Shown in pieces: positions 1-11,200 of a DNA stretch of 64,000 nucleotides. Source of the DNA: Halichondria panicea (taxonomy: Eukaryota; Porifera; Demospongiae; Suberitida; Halichondriidae). The stretch spans positions 80,001 through 144,000 of the forward strand of contig NC_087380.1 in NCBI RefSeq assembly GCF_963675165.1, read 5' to 3'. Within the stretch, counting starts at the first letter, position 1. Each line of letters begins with the position of its first letter. Below the pieces are notes generated by a model. That model had not been told where the DNA came from. It made no database searches and saw only the letters and a list, made by a program, of their open reading frames with translations. The translations under genes were made by a program, and so were the position numbers.

Positions 1-152
1 TCTCAGTCTCAGTCTCAGTATACAATTCTTTCATGATGTGACAACAATTGTTATCAATATTGAATATGTCATGTCATGATACAGGGACAGAAATAAGTGG
101 AAAGTGATAAAATGATGTGTTAAAAATTTAATAGTTCCATGATGGTTATTGT

Positions 153-1925
153 TCAGGGGCTGGTGTGCTTGACCAGTGCTAGTGTGACGGGTAGTATAGG
201 ATGGTTGAGGAACTGGAGTGACTTGCCTGCAGTGGGGGTATGTAAGCACACGCACACACACACAGGGGGTACGTAAGCACACGCCCACACCACACTACAT
301 GCCCACACACACACACATGAGGGTGGGGATTACCTGAATACACAGTGTGGTTGGAGAAGGTCCTGACGGTGGCTTGAGGTCCTAGTGGGAGGTGGGCTTG
401 TGCTCGCAGGGAAGACGCACGTGTGCGCACAGATACAGGTTGGTGGGTGTGGCCTGGTATAATAGTGGGTGTGGTTACTCTCCTTACACTAGTCACACCC
501 TCACAGACATCCCACGCCCCCACCACCTCCACAGACACAGTATCGTAACTGCAGGATGAACATCATTATTAGACAGTATCAAGAGCAGCTCTACCTTCCA
601 GTGATGTTGGACACCTCCAATAGGGCAGCCATCACAAACACAGCAACTCTCTCCTCCACACACACCTACACACACACAGTTAAATACACACATTTACAAA
701 TCTAATCACTGTAATCCTTCTATAGTTGCGGATCAATATAATTATTGGCTGCATTGTAAAGGCTCACCTGAACCACTTGTAGATCATAGTCCAGTAGACA
801 GTGATAGGAGAGGCCTCTAGTGTCCAGCTCTGAGCACAGTAGGCTGTTAGCCCACACCTCCACATCCAGCACAGTCTGCCCCACACACACTCCACTCTAG
901 GCACACACACACACACAGTGGGGTCAGTGTACACTAGTGGCTGGCTACTCACCTTAGTGGTAGGAAGCAGTTGCTTGGAGTTAAGATGCACCTCCACTGG
1001 GAGAAGATGACTTGGACTGCACTCCACTATGGCAGCAGTAGATTATCCAATGGCTAGTGATATCCATGCACATGCCTACCTGGAGTGTCCAGGGTTGCTG
1101 GATCACTGGAGAACCACTGCTTGTGTGTACATGCAGTGTGTGTGGTGTCATAGTGTACTGCCACCAGCCTGTCCCCTGTGTTGAGCAGGAGGCAACCTGG
1201 ATGGGGATAATGAGGTTGGTACAACACACTGACTCCTACCTGGTATTCTGAGTGCCAGCTGAGGCAGGAACACAGGATAAGGTGGTAGGAGATCATACTT
1301 GAGTAGTATAGTGGGGCCACTCCGTCCTGGGCCTGGGAGTAATGCCACATGACATGTTCGTGTATCCACAGCTCCACCTTCCCTCCTGTTAGGATCACAT
1401 GATTATTAGGACATGCACAGTATAGACTAACATGCATCCATGGGCCAGGGTGAGGTCAGAGGTCAATCCAATAATGAGATGGAGATCTGACGCTGCTCTG
1501 AACAGAACCTGCTCACTTAGCTGCGTAGGTGTGATGGTATCATATGTCATAATGGGGTATCACATGACACTCACATGACTCAGGGGGTGGTATAGATGGA
1601 AGGTCCACCAGTGTAGCGTATAGTCGTGCTCATCACGATCTGACATACTATTGCAATATGAGAGGAGATATCGGCCGCACTGACTGAACCCCAATATCAC
1701 ATGACTAGAGGGGATATCACATGACAAGGGAAAGCATCACATGACACACACCCGTGTATGAGTTGAGGGTTGATTATGGATGGGAGTGGTACCACACGAC
1801 GACACAGACACCTCCTAACATGTCCTCCCTCCACTCCAGCCTGCATGGGGACTATGGCAACAGTATACACACGCCATTATATCAGCACTCACTTGTCTCC
1901 TGTGCAGAAACTCAACCAAGTTCAT
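153..1925 (-). CDS. DCAF15: DCAF15-like CUL4 E3 ligase substrate receptor (11 exons, 388 aa)
   Basis: Exons on the minus strand: 1893-1925, 1752-1840, 1575-1704, 1432-1520, 1240-1385, 1080-1196, 953-1026, 768-896, 595-665, 334-548, 153-226; all junctions are GT-AG and phase-consistent. The start is an ATG at 1925 giving MNLVEFLHRRQ; the stop is TGA at 155. Recognised from the order of conserved segments: RRVVPLPSIINPQLIHGHV, then LGFSQCGRYLLSY (human LGFSKCGRYVLSY), HWWTFHLYHP, LLLNTGDRLVA, and a C-terminal half with HLLPVEVHLNSKQLLP and YHCLLDYDLQVV. Human DCAF15 (about 600 aa) is a substrate adaptor of the CUL4-DDB1 ligase in the nucleus and the target of aryl-sulfonamide degraders. This copy lacks the long low-complexity middle linker. 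Several introns are only 45-60 bases. It diverges from RNF170. Assignment is by remembered similarity, not by a search; it is strong in the N-terminal half and in the last exon. Confidence 0.85.
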
Positions 1926-2594
1926 TGCAGCATCTTAAAAAGCCTTTTTAGGATTGGGTAAAGGTCATTACAATTGTAAATGAATTTCTGGTAAATTTGA
2001 GTTAGAGTAGTTACGGATCGTTAAGCCAGATTACTAATAAATGAAGAGAAAACTGTTCTTAGAGTTTAAATGACCCTTTTCCAGACACGCTCACACACAA
2101 GATGGAGACGGCTGGTGAGGAAAAGCGTTCACTTGTCCTTCCCTCTAGGAGCTTCCACAAGGCTGGATATCTGGTGGATACTCACCCAAAAGGCCAGCAG
2201 CAATAGATCACGAGGCAAAGAGCATCGCAGCGAGTACAAGTGAGTGGCTAGTCATGATCAAAAGTGGACCACCTAGTACAGTGTATAGGCTGCTTTAGAT
2301 GACTGGTATTCAATATCTGCTAATAGATATCATTACTAGTGATCAAACTATACAGCCTCTGTATCAAATGCACCCATTGCTACACATTTGTTGACCCGTT
2401 ACTTCATTGCGTACAGTGATGGAGAGCACGAGAGGGGCGGAGTCAGTGACAAGTTGCTATGACAGCAGATGATGGAGGAGTTACAAGGTGACACTGTGGA
2501 GTTTGCGGACGACCCATTGGACGTCTTTCACTGCAGATAAAGGAACACAATTAAGAAATAGTGAGTACTGCCGCGTGCAGAGTGTGACTCTTTC

Positions 2595-2710
2595 CCCAAC
2601 CAGAACTGTGATCTGAGCATGTCATGTGATAGGCCTTGTCTAGAGCTACAGAATGCATCTCTTAGTTTTGATATTTATTGCTTTTTAGAGAAGTTATGAC
2701 CTCCCAACGT
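2595..2710. repeat. Dispersed intronic/intergenic repeat copy
   Basis: The segment from CCAGAACTGTGATCTGAGC to GAAGTTATGACCTCC recurs nearly unchanged at 10600-10705 inside the RPTP gene. Shorter degraded matches lie around 13733-13765 and 15005-15040. This is a dispersed repeat family of unknown class. Confidence 0.7.
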
Positions 2711-2911
2711 AAGGCTGTATAACTTATGGTTTTTGTTGTTGAGCTACAACCTATTCTAGTGTGCCTGTCCCTTTCTAAACTGAATACTGGCATGTAGGCG
2801 TTTAAATGATTGGTGCTGGCTGTCTTAGTACAGTGGATTGCAGTGCACTTGCAACCTAACAGCAAAACCACAGTAATATTTTATATATAAACCTGTATCT
2901 GTATAGGATCT

Positions 2912-3020
2912 CTGGGAGCGTGGCTTAGTGGTTAGGGTGTGCCTTAGTGTTAGGGTGGTGGCTTGTAGATCATATGATAGATAAGGCGTGGGTTCGATTC
3001 CCTCTTGGGGGATTTTTCTT
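2912..3020 (+). repeat. tRNA-derived SINE-like element
   Basis: An A-box-like block (TGGCTTAGTGGTTAGG at 2921-2936) is followed about 55 bases later by a canonical B box (GGTTCGATTCC at 2991). The flanks do not form an acceptor stem and a second A-box-like block is interposed. This is a tRNA-derived SINE head or degenerate tRNA rather than a working tRNA. Confidence 0.55.
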
Positions 3021-3098
3021 CATTTCTTTACAAATCAATAAGTAATTTCCCTAACTTTTGAATGCATCATACATACTCCCCTGTCAAGTACATAATCA

Positions 3099-3164
3099 AG
3101 TTGGGGCGTCGCCCGGTTTCCGTGAAACAAACCGGTTTCTGTGAAACCGGGCGACGACCCAACT
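3099..3164. repeat. Hairpin inverted repeat
   Basis: Arms 3099-3120 and 3143-3164 are complementary over 22 bases with one mismatch. The 22-base loop itself contains another copy of the ACCGGTTT core. Confidence 0.85.
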
Positions 3165-3670
3165 TTCCTTTTTTGAGTTTCTGTCTTTTTTTCTTCAGAA
3201 TAGAATCATTTTGTATAATCAGAAGTGACCGAAACAACTACACATGTATGCTAAATATAATTTCCCTTTTCAGTTTTGGCCCGATAATAACCAATCTAAA
3301 TTGTGGTTTTGCTGTTTGGTAATTCTCTGTTGCAAGTGCACTACAATCCACTGTAGTGGCCTCTATTATGTGTGGCTGTTTGGCTGGAAAGCGTCACACA
3401 CAACACACACTAATCCACATCAGGTGATGCCTCCTCAACTGATGGTGACACTGTTTCTCACCTCTTATAATCTGACAACACACATGAAAGTAGGTAAAAG
3501 AAACTATTGTTTTCTCTTTGTTGATTTTTTTTCTTTCTGCAGGAGAAAGAAAATTCGTTTCAAGACTCTTATATATAATTATGCAAAATAATTATAATAA
3601 TAATTATTAAAAATTGTTATTATTATCTACTGTCACGTTAAATTTTTTACGAAGTGAAACATAATGTTCC

Positions 3671-3698
3671 GGGGGGGGGGGGGGGGGGGGGGGGGGGG
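3671..3698 (+). repeat. Homopolymer G run (28 G)
   Basis: An uninterrupted G tract upstream of RNF170; a possible quadruplex or replication-slippage site. Its true length in the genome is uncertain because assemblers handle such runs poorly. Confidence 0.8.
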
Positions 3699-3865
3699 TC
3701 TGTATCTAATTTTTAATCTGCAACAATCAAAACTCGCTAATGAGTATTATTGTGTTCAGTGTATCGCCGCGGGTTGCAGAAGTCTACATTATGTAGGTGG
3801 GGCTGGATGAACCAAACTGACGATCTTTACCTGATACCTATGAGACTCACTATAACTTAACTGGG

Positions 3866-5935
3866 ATGGAGGACTCTACTGTAGACCCTATGACAGCCAG
3901 TGAACCAGAGGTAAGTACATACAGACTATAAGTTACTTCTATAGGACTCCCTCTGTTAGACTAGCTTGTGTGTGTGAACCATCTACTCGGTACTCCCAGA
4001 CTAGCCTGCCCCCCTCCCTCCAGGTCCCAGCCGCGGTGGTTCCTGGTGAAGGCACTCTGGTAATAGGACTGGGAGATGAGGTGGTGATAGGTGGTGTGGT
4101 GGTGCTAGTCTCGCTGGCCACACTCCTCATCCTTCTACGCCACGGACACAGCCAACGTGGTCTCCATCCTGACCAGGCACACATTGTAGAAGACACACGA
4201 CGTGATATGGGTATAGAGCAACCAGCCATTGAAGTGGCTCCAGACGAGAGGTGCCCTGTGTGTCTGGCCCCTCTAGCCCTCCCAGTACAGACCAACTGTG
4301 GACATACCTTCTGTGCACAGTGTGTACTCAGCTATTGGAGGCATGACCAATGGCCCAGGGCAGCAAGATGCCCCATCTGTAGGAGACAGGTACATCATTG
4401 GTAGTAACTCTATTAGTAGTATCTATCCCTGACTGTGTGTGTAGGTGACACTGCTGCTGGCTGGCCATGCTCTGAGGGAAGAGGAAGGACAAGAACTGTG
4501 GACACAGGTCACTGACTACAACCAGAGAATGTCAGGGCAATGGAGACCGGTAGGAACTGTTATTAACTTCCCTTTAGAACTAGTGTACCCTTTAAATTGT
4601 TGTACACGAGTGTGTGTGTTCCCTCACCTCCCCCCCCCCCCTCAGTTGATGCACTACCTGTACGATGTGCCCACAATACTCACTCACATGTTCCCTCACC
4701 TCCCCCCCCCCTCAGTTGATGCACTACCTGTACGATGTGCCCACAATACTCACTCACATGTTCCCTCACCTCCCCCCCCTCAGTTGATGCACTACCTGTA
4801 CGATGTGCCCACAATACTCACTCACATGTTCCCTCACCTCCCCCCCCCTCAGTTGATGCACTACCTGTACGATGTGCCCACAATACTCACTCACATGTTC
4901 CCTCACCTCCCCCCTCAGTTGATGCACTACCTGTACGATGTGCCCACAATACTCACTCACATGTTCCCTCACCCCCCCCCCTCAGTTGATGCACTACCTG
5001 TACGATGTGCCCACAATACTCACTCACATGTTCCCTCACCTCCCCCCCTCAGTTGATGCACTACCTGTACGATGTGCCCACAATACTCACTCACATGTTC
5101 CCTCACCTCCCCCCCTCAGTTGATGCACTACCTGTACGATGTGCCCACAATACTCACTCACATGTTCCCTCACCTCCCCCCCCTCAGTTGATGCACTACC
5201 TGTACGATGTGCCCACAATACTCACTCACATGTTCCCTCACCTCCCCCCCTCAGTTGATGCACTACCTGTACGATGTGCCCACAATACTCACTCACATGT
5301 TCCCTCACCTCCCCCCCCCCTCAGTTGATGCACTACCTGTACGATGTGCCCACAATACTCACTCACATGTTCCCTCACCTCCCCCCCCCTCAGTTGATGC
5401 ACTACCTGTACGATGTGCCCACAATACTCACTCACATGTTCCCTCACCTCCCCCCCCTCAGTTGATGCACTACCTGTACGATGTGCCCACAATACTCACT
5501 CACATGTTCCCTCACCTCCTCCCCCCTCAGTTGATGCACTACCTGTACGATGTGCCCACAATACTCACTCACATGTTCCCTCACCCCCCCCCCCTCAGTT
5601 GATGCACTACCTGTACGATGTGCCCACAATACTCACTCACATGTTCCCTCACCTCCCCCCCCCCTCAGTTGATGCACTACCTGTACGATGTGCCCACAAT
5701 ACTCACTCACATGTGGAGGAACCTCTTCACAGTGCAAGGACTTGTGCTCATATACAGACTGCATATTCTGTTGATCATAGCAATAGTAGCTCTATACCTG
5801 ATCAGTCCCTTCGACCTCCTGCCCGAGGTGGTGCTGGGGGCAGTGGGACTATTGGATGATGTCCTTATATTAACCTGTGGACTAGTGTATATCACCATCC
5901 TCTATAGAGCTCATGTTGCTAATGGCAACCGCTGA
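3866..5935 (+). CDS. RNF170: RNF170-type ER membrane RING E3 ubiquitin ligase (4 exons, 260 aa)
   Basis: Exons 3866-3910, 4024-4389, 4445-4549, 5669-5935; start MEDSTVDPMTASEPE, stop TGA at 5933. Length (260 aa) matches human RNF170 (258 aa). Order: a hydrophobic segment (VVVLVSLATLLILL, about residues 40-53), a C3HC4 RING beginning CPVCLAPL with CGHTFCAQC and ending CPICRRQ, the linker VTDYNQRMSGQ, and a C-terminal DUF1232 region with LISPFDLLPE and LLDDVLIL between membrane segments. The human protein sits in the ER membrane and ubiquitinates activated IP3 receptors; the same role here is inferred. Oddity: the last intron contains 15 extra tandem copies of the acceptor plus the first 45 coding bases of exon 4, before the sixteenth copy that continues into the real exon. 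Whether inner copies are ever spliced in is unknown. Confidence 0.94.
4621..5713 (+). repeat. 16-copy splice-acceptor/exon-start minisatellite (66-70 bp unit)
   Basis: Copies of TTGATGCACTACCTG begin at 4646, 4716, 4784, 4853, 4919, 4986, 5053, 5120, 5188, 5255, 5325, 5394, 5462, 5531, 5599 and 5669. Each unit holds a C tract, CTCAG and the first 45 bases of RNF170 exon 4. Only the C-tract length varies. The last copy runs into the unique exon. Confidence 0.97.
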
Positions 5936-6400
5936 TTCATATATATTATATCATTAATTTGTGTTCACATCAATTATTATAATTATTATGAAGGAGACCA
6001 TCATGACACCAATAATAGTACATTGCTGTTATAATTATTCAGGTAGATGTACTATACACACACGCATGTAATAGTGTTTCTATAGTTTGACAACTCTATA
6101 TTCAAAGTCTGTGATGCTCACTTCTTGACTAGCTATGTCATCATAATCGTACCACTCCTAGTGTGTGTGTGTGAGGAGACATAGTCGATCAGTGCATGTG
6201 TGTGTGAGGAGACAGAGTCAGTGCACGGTGGACTGTGGTGGGCAGAAGAGCATAAGACATTTGCCAGCAAATACAATGCAGCAACATTCAAATGGGGAGC
6301 AAGGAAATAGGCCCAAAATAGACTTCTGAGGCCTATCTCTGTAAAGCTTTCAGTAACATTATTGGACCAACGGAACTAAACTACTTATGGCAGTTCAGAG
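5936..6400. other. Convergent 3' flanks of RNF170 and CZIB
   Basis: AT-rich sequence with a short duplicated GTGTGTGTGAGGAGACA motif near 6160-6225. No coding potential was seen; presumably 3' UTRs of the two convergent genes. Confidence 0.6.
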
Positions 6401-7376
6401 TTAACGAACGCTATAATGAACCTTATCAGATAATGAGACATCGTTGAAGACACTGCTCTCTCCTCTCACACGGAAGCCACCCTGTGAGGAGTACATCATC
6501 ACCATAGCAACACACAGAGGAACGTACCCTGGGGTCAAAGGCGCTGATCTCTACACCACGACAATTAAATGCGACTATGGCCTTGAAGACACCACTGTCC
6601 ACAGCCTGTGAGCAACCACCTCACAATACACGGGGCACAAGATATGGAACACTCACTCTGTAGGGTTTGATGTGGTCCTCTAGAATCTCTGCATGTGTTT
6701 GAGGTTTCAAAAAATAAAAAATAAAATGTGTGGGGTCACTAACAAGCAGGGGGCGTGTGTGTGGGGGGGTCACTAACGAGCAGGGGGCATATGTGTGGGG
6801 GTCACTAACGAGCAGGGGGCGTGTGTGTGTTCCTCACCTACAGTGTTCTCTCTGGCACACAGCTTACACTTGATGACCAGGTGTACAGTGCCACGCCCAC
6901 CTTTCACTGGTACCCTATCCTGTACATAATAGCTCAGTCAACATGGACACCATCTCAGTACATGGACACCATCTCAGTACCTCGGCCACTGCATACAACC
7001 ACTTGGACTCCTCCATACAGTTACCACAGCGAACCTGCAGAGGTCAACCAATGGAGGGACTAAACACACACCATCATTATGAGCAGTAGACATTGCATAG
7101 AGTCAGTCAAAGTCTTCGCTTTCCCAATCTATATACCCATAGCGTCTAATATTACTGAGTGTGTGTGCAATGGTATAGGTACGTCCCATGCATGCGTACC
7201 TTGATATACCATCTGAAGTCTGCCCCCTCTGCTGTGAGGTCAGTTACGTTGTTCAACTGTGCTCTGATCTCCACACACAACCTCTACAATAATGCAGTCA
7301 ATACAGCACACCCACACACACCCACACACACACCCACACACCCACCCACACACACACACACACACCCACTCACCAT
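6401..7376 (-). CDS. CZIB: CXXC-motif zinc-binding protein, CZIB/C1orf123 family (7 exons, 137 aa)
   Basis: Minus-strand exons 7374-7376 (only the ATG), 7200-7283, 6981-7034, 6838-6919, 6657-6688, 6528-6605, 6401-6481; all phases fit and the stop is TAA at 6403. Recognised segments: NNVTDLTAEGADFRWYIK (human NITNLRPVGEDFRWYLK), VRCGNCMEESKW, VKGGRGTVHLVIKCKLCAREN, DHIKPYR, FKAIVAFNCRGVE. The CGNC and CKLC pairs are the two CXXC knuckles that bind zinc in this family. Length 137 aa versus 160 in human; the shorter part is the C-terminus after SVFNDVSL. The biochemical role is poorly known; the human protein is a small soluble zinc-binding protein. The first coding exon consists only of the start codon, directly followed by a GTGAGT donor. 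Confidence 0.95.
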
Positions 7377-8269
7377 GGTCCTTCAGATCCCTGAGGCAAG
7401 TTGCAGACGGAAGTGTGCAAGGAAAGAGGTGGAGTTTGAGTCATTATCAGCTAACCTCGCATGCTAGCGCTAGCTAACGGCACTCAACCAGACAGAGGAT
7501 ACCAAGACTGTGCACTGTACGGCCGAGGATAAAGCTGCTCAAGACACACAGTGGTGAGTGTGGGGGACTAGGTGTAGCGTGTACATATGCACACACACAC
7601 TGGGTTATTAATAATGAGGACTTGTTGTGGTAGGAACTGTGTACTGGTAATGAGCTAACAGTTGTTGACAATAAGCTGTGTTCACTGTAGCTAGGTCAGC
7701 CTGGCTGGAGTGTTCACTGTAGCTAGGTCAGCCTGGCTGGAGTGTACACTGTAGCTAGGTCAGCCTGGCTGGAGTGTTCACTGTAGCTAGGTCAGCCTGG
7801 CTGGAAGTGTTCACTGTAGCTAGGTCAGCCTGGCTGGAGTGTACACAGCTGTTGTGGGTATTTAGTTCCATACGTCCCTAGGTGCAGGCCCTAACGACCT
7901 TAGTGCCGTTACTGTACTGTAGGCTAGGCCGGGTGGGTGTGTGTAGCAACTGTTATCACAGTGTGGCTTGTGTTTGATAATGGTCCAGTGAGCATTGCTG
8001 GTGTGTTGGGGATATTCACTGATAGGAGGTTATAACTGTAGGAGCCTTATAACTGTGAGGAGCCAGTTGTCATTGATGCATGTACATGTGGTGACCTCAG
8101 GCTAATAGCTGACGCCAGATGTGCTGGCCTGGGGGTGTGAATATTATTAGCAGACCTGACTATGCTGATTCATTGTTGTGGCAAGACCCTTTAATGTCAG
8201 TACATGCAGTGTACAGTGTATGCGTGTGTACCCTCTTATATGTACTGTGAGACTACACATTTCCTATCA
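7377..8269. other. Divergent upstream region of CZIB and the first RPTP
   Basis: No coding exon seen. It holds the five-copy 32-bp tandem repeat (7681-7846) and probable promoter and 5' UTR sequence of the RPTP gene; no clear core promoter motif was identified. Confidence 0.55.
7681..7846 (+). repeat. 32-bp minisatellite, 5 copies
   Basis: Unit CTGTAGCTAGGTCAGCCTGG followed by CTGGAGTGTTCA, repeated five times with one inserted A and TGTTCA/TGTACA variants. Confidence 0.95.
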
Positions 8270-11200
8270 ATGCAGCCAATGGAGAGGGTGTTGACTGGTC
8301 TTCTCTTGTTAGTCTCCACTCACTGTCTCTTGGTGGAGGCTCAAGGTGTGTAGTGTGTGTGTGTGTGGGTGTGTGTGTGTGCGTGTGTGTAGACCAAGCT
8401 TCGTACTATCAAACACTGAGGTTACTTGTGGTGGTGTTAGTTTGGTTGGTGCGACCACACACTATAATACTCAACAAGAGTGCCATTAATACTGTTAGTT
8501 TGGGTACACCTTTGATCCACACAACCATCACCCCATGCTCCCCCTCACAGCTGATGGGATTAGCTTCAGTCTGAAGGGAGAGAGCTACTCACACAATGAC
8601 CTGGTCAATATGGAGGATATAGGGGCTGGTGATAATGGCCTCATAGCCGCCACCACACACAGGCCTTGCTGTACTAGCGGTGACTGGTTCTTGCCTGGAG
8701 CAAGCACAGCACTCAGCTCAGAGGTGGCTGAGAGCTTCTATCAGAGCAGGAGTGCGAATGGAGAGCTGGTATTGAATAGAGGGGACTTTGTACCTACTAC
8801 AGCAGGTCTGTTCAGAGTCAACATCCCCAACTCTAGTGGTGTCCTCACTGATGTCTATATTGGCCTCTACACGGACACTGGAGGTATGACATGACTGCTA
8901 TTACTATATTAATGTGTGAATCAGTAACTACAGTAACAGAGGGACTGAAACTGAACTACTGTACAGTTGTACACGTATATACAGGGGAAGTAATTATGTT
9001 GTGTATAACTATTGTATCAGGGTTATGTCATTGTGGTGACTTGTAGCGACTTTGTTTTTTCAGCAGCTGAGACCCACACCCACACCCACCCACCCACCCA
9101 CACCACACCCACCCACACAGGAGAGCCCACTGTGACTAGCCTCACATACGACGCCCCCACACTCACCTGTTTGTCCAGTGGGGGGCCGGCCACTACTGTC
9201 GTGTGGCGTAGGAACTGCTCCCCCCTCACAATAGGCACACCCTCACAGAGCGTTACAGGCAGTGTTGCGGGGGCGTACACCTCCACCCTCACACTTCCCA
9301 CACCAGTTGAGGACGGTGTCTACAGTTGTACAGTGGAGAACAGACGAGGGAGATCCAGTAGCACAGTCACTGTCGGAGGTGGGTGGGGTCAGGGGGTACA
9401 ATGTTGACCAGTGTATTATTATCATTGCTTCCTCAGATGATGTTACCTTTGATGTCACCATCACTCCTAGTGAAGCCACACCCATTGCTGGTCGACCTTT
9501 GACCCTCACTTGTAGCCACAATAGTGGTGATGACCCCACCTCTGTCAGCTTCCAATGGTTGGACACACAGGGAACATCTGTCAGTGATACCGCCACCCTG
9601 ACCTTTGAAACGCTGAGAGAAAGTCAGCGAGAGTACTATTGTGTGGTTACCGTGGGAACTGAAGTCGGCTGTGGCGAGTATTATAGCAATGTACAAGGTG
9701 AGAGTACACGGACTCTATAGTATGGTGATAATGATATTATTGTCCTTCCTCTAGTTCCTGTGTTTGGTGTTGATATCGCTGATGTATCTGGAACTGTTGG
9801 CATGGCAACAACGCTCAGCTGTACCCTATCCGACGCCTCTGTTACCATGGCAATGTATCACTTCTTCAAGGGGGGTGTTTCCGTGGGTACTAGCTCCACC
9901 CACATGTATATCATCCCCATGGCTCGGGTGTCTGATGCTGGGAATGACTACACATGTCAGGTGGTCATATCTCTTGACTACTTGGACCTCTCCAGTCCAC
10001 TCACTCTGAGCAGCAACCAACCAGCCACCGTGTCACTGACAAGTGAGTAGTCTAACAGTAACACCATAGCACACACTAATAATAGACTGGCTATACTAAT
10101 GTTAGAGATATTGTTTGCTAATAAATTATGTTTGCTCCTTGCTCTGTCTACAGTACCGGCCCCCAGTATGACCATCACTGTGACCCCCTCTACTCCCTAC
10201 ACTAGCGTGGATGCCAGTTTTATCTGTGCTGCTACTACAGGGAACATACCTGGTGTTGACGCTACCATTGTATTACTAAGAGTGGAGAATGGTGTAGAAT
10301 CAGAGGTGGTCAACACAACAAGGATCACAGCTGGTCCAATCATGAATACCTTGAATGTCTTCTTCGTACGATCGTACTCCTACTCTCCTGCTAGTAGGAT
10401 GGCAGACTCTGGTAGCTATGTGTGTAAGGGGACAATCACTCCTGAAGATACTGGACTGAGGCCATTCATCACTGATGGTACTAGCAGGTCCACAGTGACA
10501 GCCATTGACATTGTTGGTGAGTGTATCTTCAGCCCAATTGTATGTTTTTCAGAAACATAATACATAATACTATATAGCGCATAGAGCCTGTTTTTGCCCC
10601 TCCCAGAACTGTGATCTGAGCATGTCATGTGATAGGCTTTGTCTAGAGCTACAGAATGTATCTCTTAGTTTTGATATTGATAGTGAAGTTATGACCTCCT
10701 GAAAGTAGCTTGCCAAATTGTCAACTACGGTCTGTGGTACTATGCGTATTTCACTCTTCCTGTACAGATCCAATACTGGACATTGATGTAACCATGGTAA
10801 CTGGTCGTATACTAGACATTCCTCCATACAACACCTACGCTATCACTTGCATGGCTTCATCAAGGGTTCAAAGTACACCCACAGCAATCACCAAGACAAT
10901 ACAGTGGAGCGTGTCCTTCAACGATGGAGCTGTTACCATGGTAGCAGAGGGGGTGATGACTAATGACCTCGCCATGGCAACTAGTTCCAGCGTCCTGAGT
11001 ATAACGACGAGTGTGTCTGGAGTGTATGAATACAGGTGTGGTAGCCAACTAGAGCTGGTGGGTGTGGCTGACAGTGTGGAGGGGGCGGGCACATCAAGTG
11101 TCACTGTGTATGGTAAGCACACACACACACACACATATATATACTACCGCCCACTCCACAGGCTCTTCTCTTCCCACCACGCCCACGTCACTGACTCTAC

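Larger units (their letters stand above)
1926..3865. other. Intergenic region between divergent DCAF15 and RNF170
   Basis: No gene is firmly supported. An ATG at 2102 opens a 34-codon frame (METAGEEKRSLVLPSRS...) that ends at a TAG. Around 2470 a short frame reads MMEELQGDTVEFADDPLDVF before a stop. These might be exons of an unrecognised small gene or a relic, and I could not join them convincingly. The rest holds a dispersed repeat (2595-2710), a tRNA-derived element (2912-3020), a hairpin (3099-3164) and a G28 run at 3671-3698. The last about 100 bases are probably RNF170 5' UTR and promoter. Confidence 0.5.

Noticed and set aside
2912-3020. A functional tRNA gene
   Set aside because: A and B boxes are present, but no acceptor stem or proper anticodon arm can be folded; more likely a SINE head.
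3062-3591. Plus-strand frames of 86 and 115 aa upstream of RNF170
   Set aside because: They span a hairpin and AT-rich sequence with no recognisable domain or splice structure.
4445-5859. Long overlapping open frames of repeated LMHYLYDVPTILTHMFPHLPP-type peptides on the plus strand, and mirrored frames on the minus strand
   Set aside because: They are read-through of the RNF170 splice-acceptor array. Only the last copy joins the conserved DUF1232 exon, and inner copies run into C tracts.
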